Assembly: GCA_002353525.1 (NCBI GenBank)
Contig: DEJV01000045.1
Coordinates: forward strand, 11,279 to 75,278
DNA from: Prevotella sp. UBA2739
GTDB taxonomy: Bacteria; Bacteroidota; Bacteroidia; Bacteroidales; Bacteroidaceae
Reading direction: 5' to 3'
Length of the DNA stretch: 64,000 bases
The translations under genes were made by a program, and so were the position numbers. The notes beneath the pieces are model-generated. The model worked only from the letters and a program-made list of their open reading frames with translations. It was not told the origin of the DNA and ran no database searches. Position 1 is the first letter of the stretch, and every line of letters begins with the position of its first letter. Positions 63,178-64,000 of this stretch are shown here, in pieces.

Positions 63178-63317
63178 GTCATTTCTTTTGTTTTTTTGCC
63201 AAGTCCGTTTTACAAAGTAATGCACGGCGCACATTATTTTAAATAATTTAACGAAAAAAATACCACTCTCCTCTTAAAAAACTGCCAATACCTACCTCTT
63301 AACTCCTAACTTTTTTG

Positions 63318-63325
63318 TACCTTTG
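63318..63325 (+). promoter_or_regulatory. -7 promoter box of pckA
   Basis: TACCTTTG fits TAnnTTTG, followed by a leader of about 50 nt. Confidence 0.7.
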
Positions 63326-63380
63326 CGGCAGTTTTTAAGGTAAGAATAAGTAATTCACAATTTTAATCGATATAAACATT

Positions 63381-64000
63381 ATGGCAAAGTTAGATTTGAC
63401 ACAGTATGGCATCACGGGTTCTACCGTGATTGCTCACAATCCGTCGTATGAGTTCCTGTTTGAGGAAGAGATGAAGCCAGAGCTTACTGGTTATGACAAG
63501 GGCCAGAACACTGAGCTTGACGCTGTAAACGTGATGACTGGTATCTACACCGGTCGTTCGCCTAAAGATAAGTATATCGTGGACGATGCCCAGAGCCACG
63601 ACAAGGTATGGTGGACTACTGAAGAGTATAAGAATGACAACCACCCCATGAGCGAGGAAGTATGGGCTCAGGTGAAAGATATCGCCATCAAGGAGCTTTG
63701 CAACAAGAACCTCTACGTGGTTGACGCTTTCTGCGGTGCCAACGAAGCTACCCGTCTGGCTGTGCGCTTCATTGTGGAAGTTGCTTGGCAGGCCCACTTC
63801 GTGAAGAACATGTTCATTCAGCCTACCGCTGAGGAACTGGAGAAATTTGAGCCAAACTTCGTTATCTATAACGCTTCTAAGGCAAAGGTTGAGAACTACA
63901 AGGAACTGGGTCTGAACTCAGAGACTTGCGTAGCCTTCAACACCACAAGCCGCGAGCAGTGCATCATCAACACATGGTACGGCGGTGAGATGAAGAAGGG
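63381..64000 (+). CDS. pckA: Phosphoenolpyruvate carboxykinase (ATP), N-terminal part
   Basis: The gene runs off the right edge; 206 residues are visible from the start [16 protein letters not shown]-type PEPCK interconverts oxaloacetate + ATP and PEP + CO2 + ADP; in succinate-forming Bacteroidales it mainly works in the carboxylating direction. Diagnostic segments are [24 protein letters not shown] and the late [12 protein letters not shown]. The kinase P-loop lies beyond the window. The gene has its own promoter and is divergent from upp. Confidence 0.95.
   Translation, partial: MAKLDLTQYGITGSTVIAHNPSYEFLFEEEMKPELTGYDKGQNTELDAVNVMTGIYTGRSPKDKYIVDDAQSHDKVWWTTEEYKNDNHPMSEEVWAQVKDIAIKELCNKNLYVVDAFCGANEATRLAVRFIVEVAWQAHFVKNMFIQPTAEELEKFEPNFVIYNASKAKVENYKELGLNSETCVAFNTTSREQCIINTWYGGEMKK

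Overview
The window comes from a Bacteroidota chromosome, most likely a gut or rumen Prevotellaceae or a close Bacteroidales relative. Evidence: repeated TAnnTTTG -7 promoter boxes without clear Shine-Dalgarno sites, a SusC/SusD pair driven by an ECF sigma/FecR system, many secreted glycoside hydrolases (GH97, GH13, GH92, GH2, GH51, PL10/CE8), and ATP-type PEP carboxykinase. No rRNA, tRNA, transposase, integrase, phage or CRISPR locus was seen. The species cannot be fixed from the sequence alone.

Layout. 1-4676: end of a starch-utilisation cluster (GH97, type I pullulanase, SusA-like neopullulanase). 4781-13726 (minus): two export modules, an ABC-2-like exporter with its own YtrA-type GntR repressor (10899-13726) and a MacAB/TolC-like tripartite system (4781-10729). 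14064-22366: CE1-type esterase, NAD kinase, ABC exporter, a large six-hairpin-glycosidase-like protein and a thioredoxin-like protein. 22511-25999: a histidine acid phosphatase fused to a GH92 mannosidase. 26000-26760: a gene-free patch of tandem repeats. 26761-38281: ECF sigma, two TlpA-like proteins, FecR, SusC with an STN domain, SusD and a third TlpA-like protein. 38487-43140: DJ-1/PfpI protein, IspD, RecG and an M23/LysM peptidase. 43205-53520: a hydrolase fused to a degenerate nucleotidase-like domain, beta-galactosidase, arabinofuranosidase, a pectate lyase/pectin methylesterase fusion and an RluA-type pseudouridine synthase. 53477-57773 (minus): PAP2 phosphatase, LTA-synthase-like sulfatase, AspT/YidE-like transporter. 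57876-64000: secreted protein, metallophosphoesterase, small proteins, a probable structured RNA, upp and the start of pckA.

The most unusual content is a layered system of short repeats. Many intergenic spacers, and parts of several genes, are built from degenerate units of one fixed length per locus (7, 8, 9, 15, 21, 22 or 23 nt). On top of this lies a dispersed imperfect palindrome of about 60 bp, normally flanked by 7-nt arrays. Five copies are recognisable. Two are intergenic; three lie inside unrelated protein genes (GH92 fusion, RluA, PAP2), always in the same orientation and reading frame, so all three proteins carry a related low-complexity peptide (YDxSQGxxSxxKGxxTS type in two, its second half in the third). 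This resembles the Rickettsia palindromic elements in behaviour; I know of no description of it in Bacteroidales.

Calls rest on reading the sequence and knowledge of families; no database search was possible.
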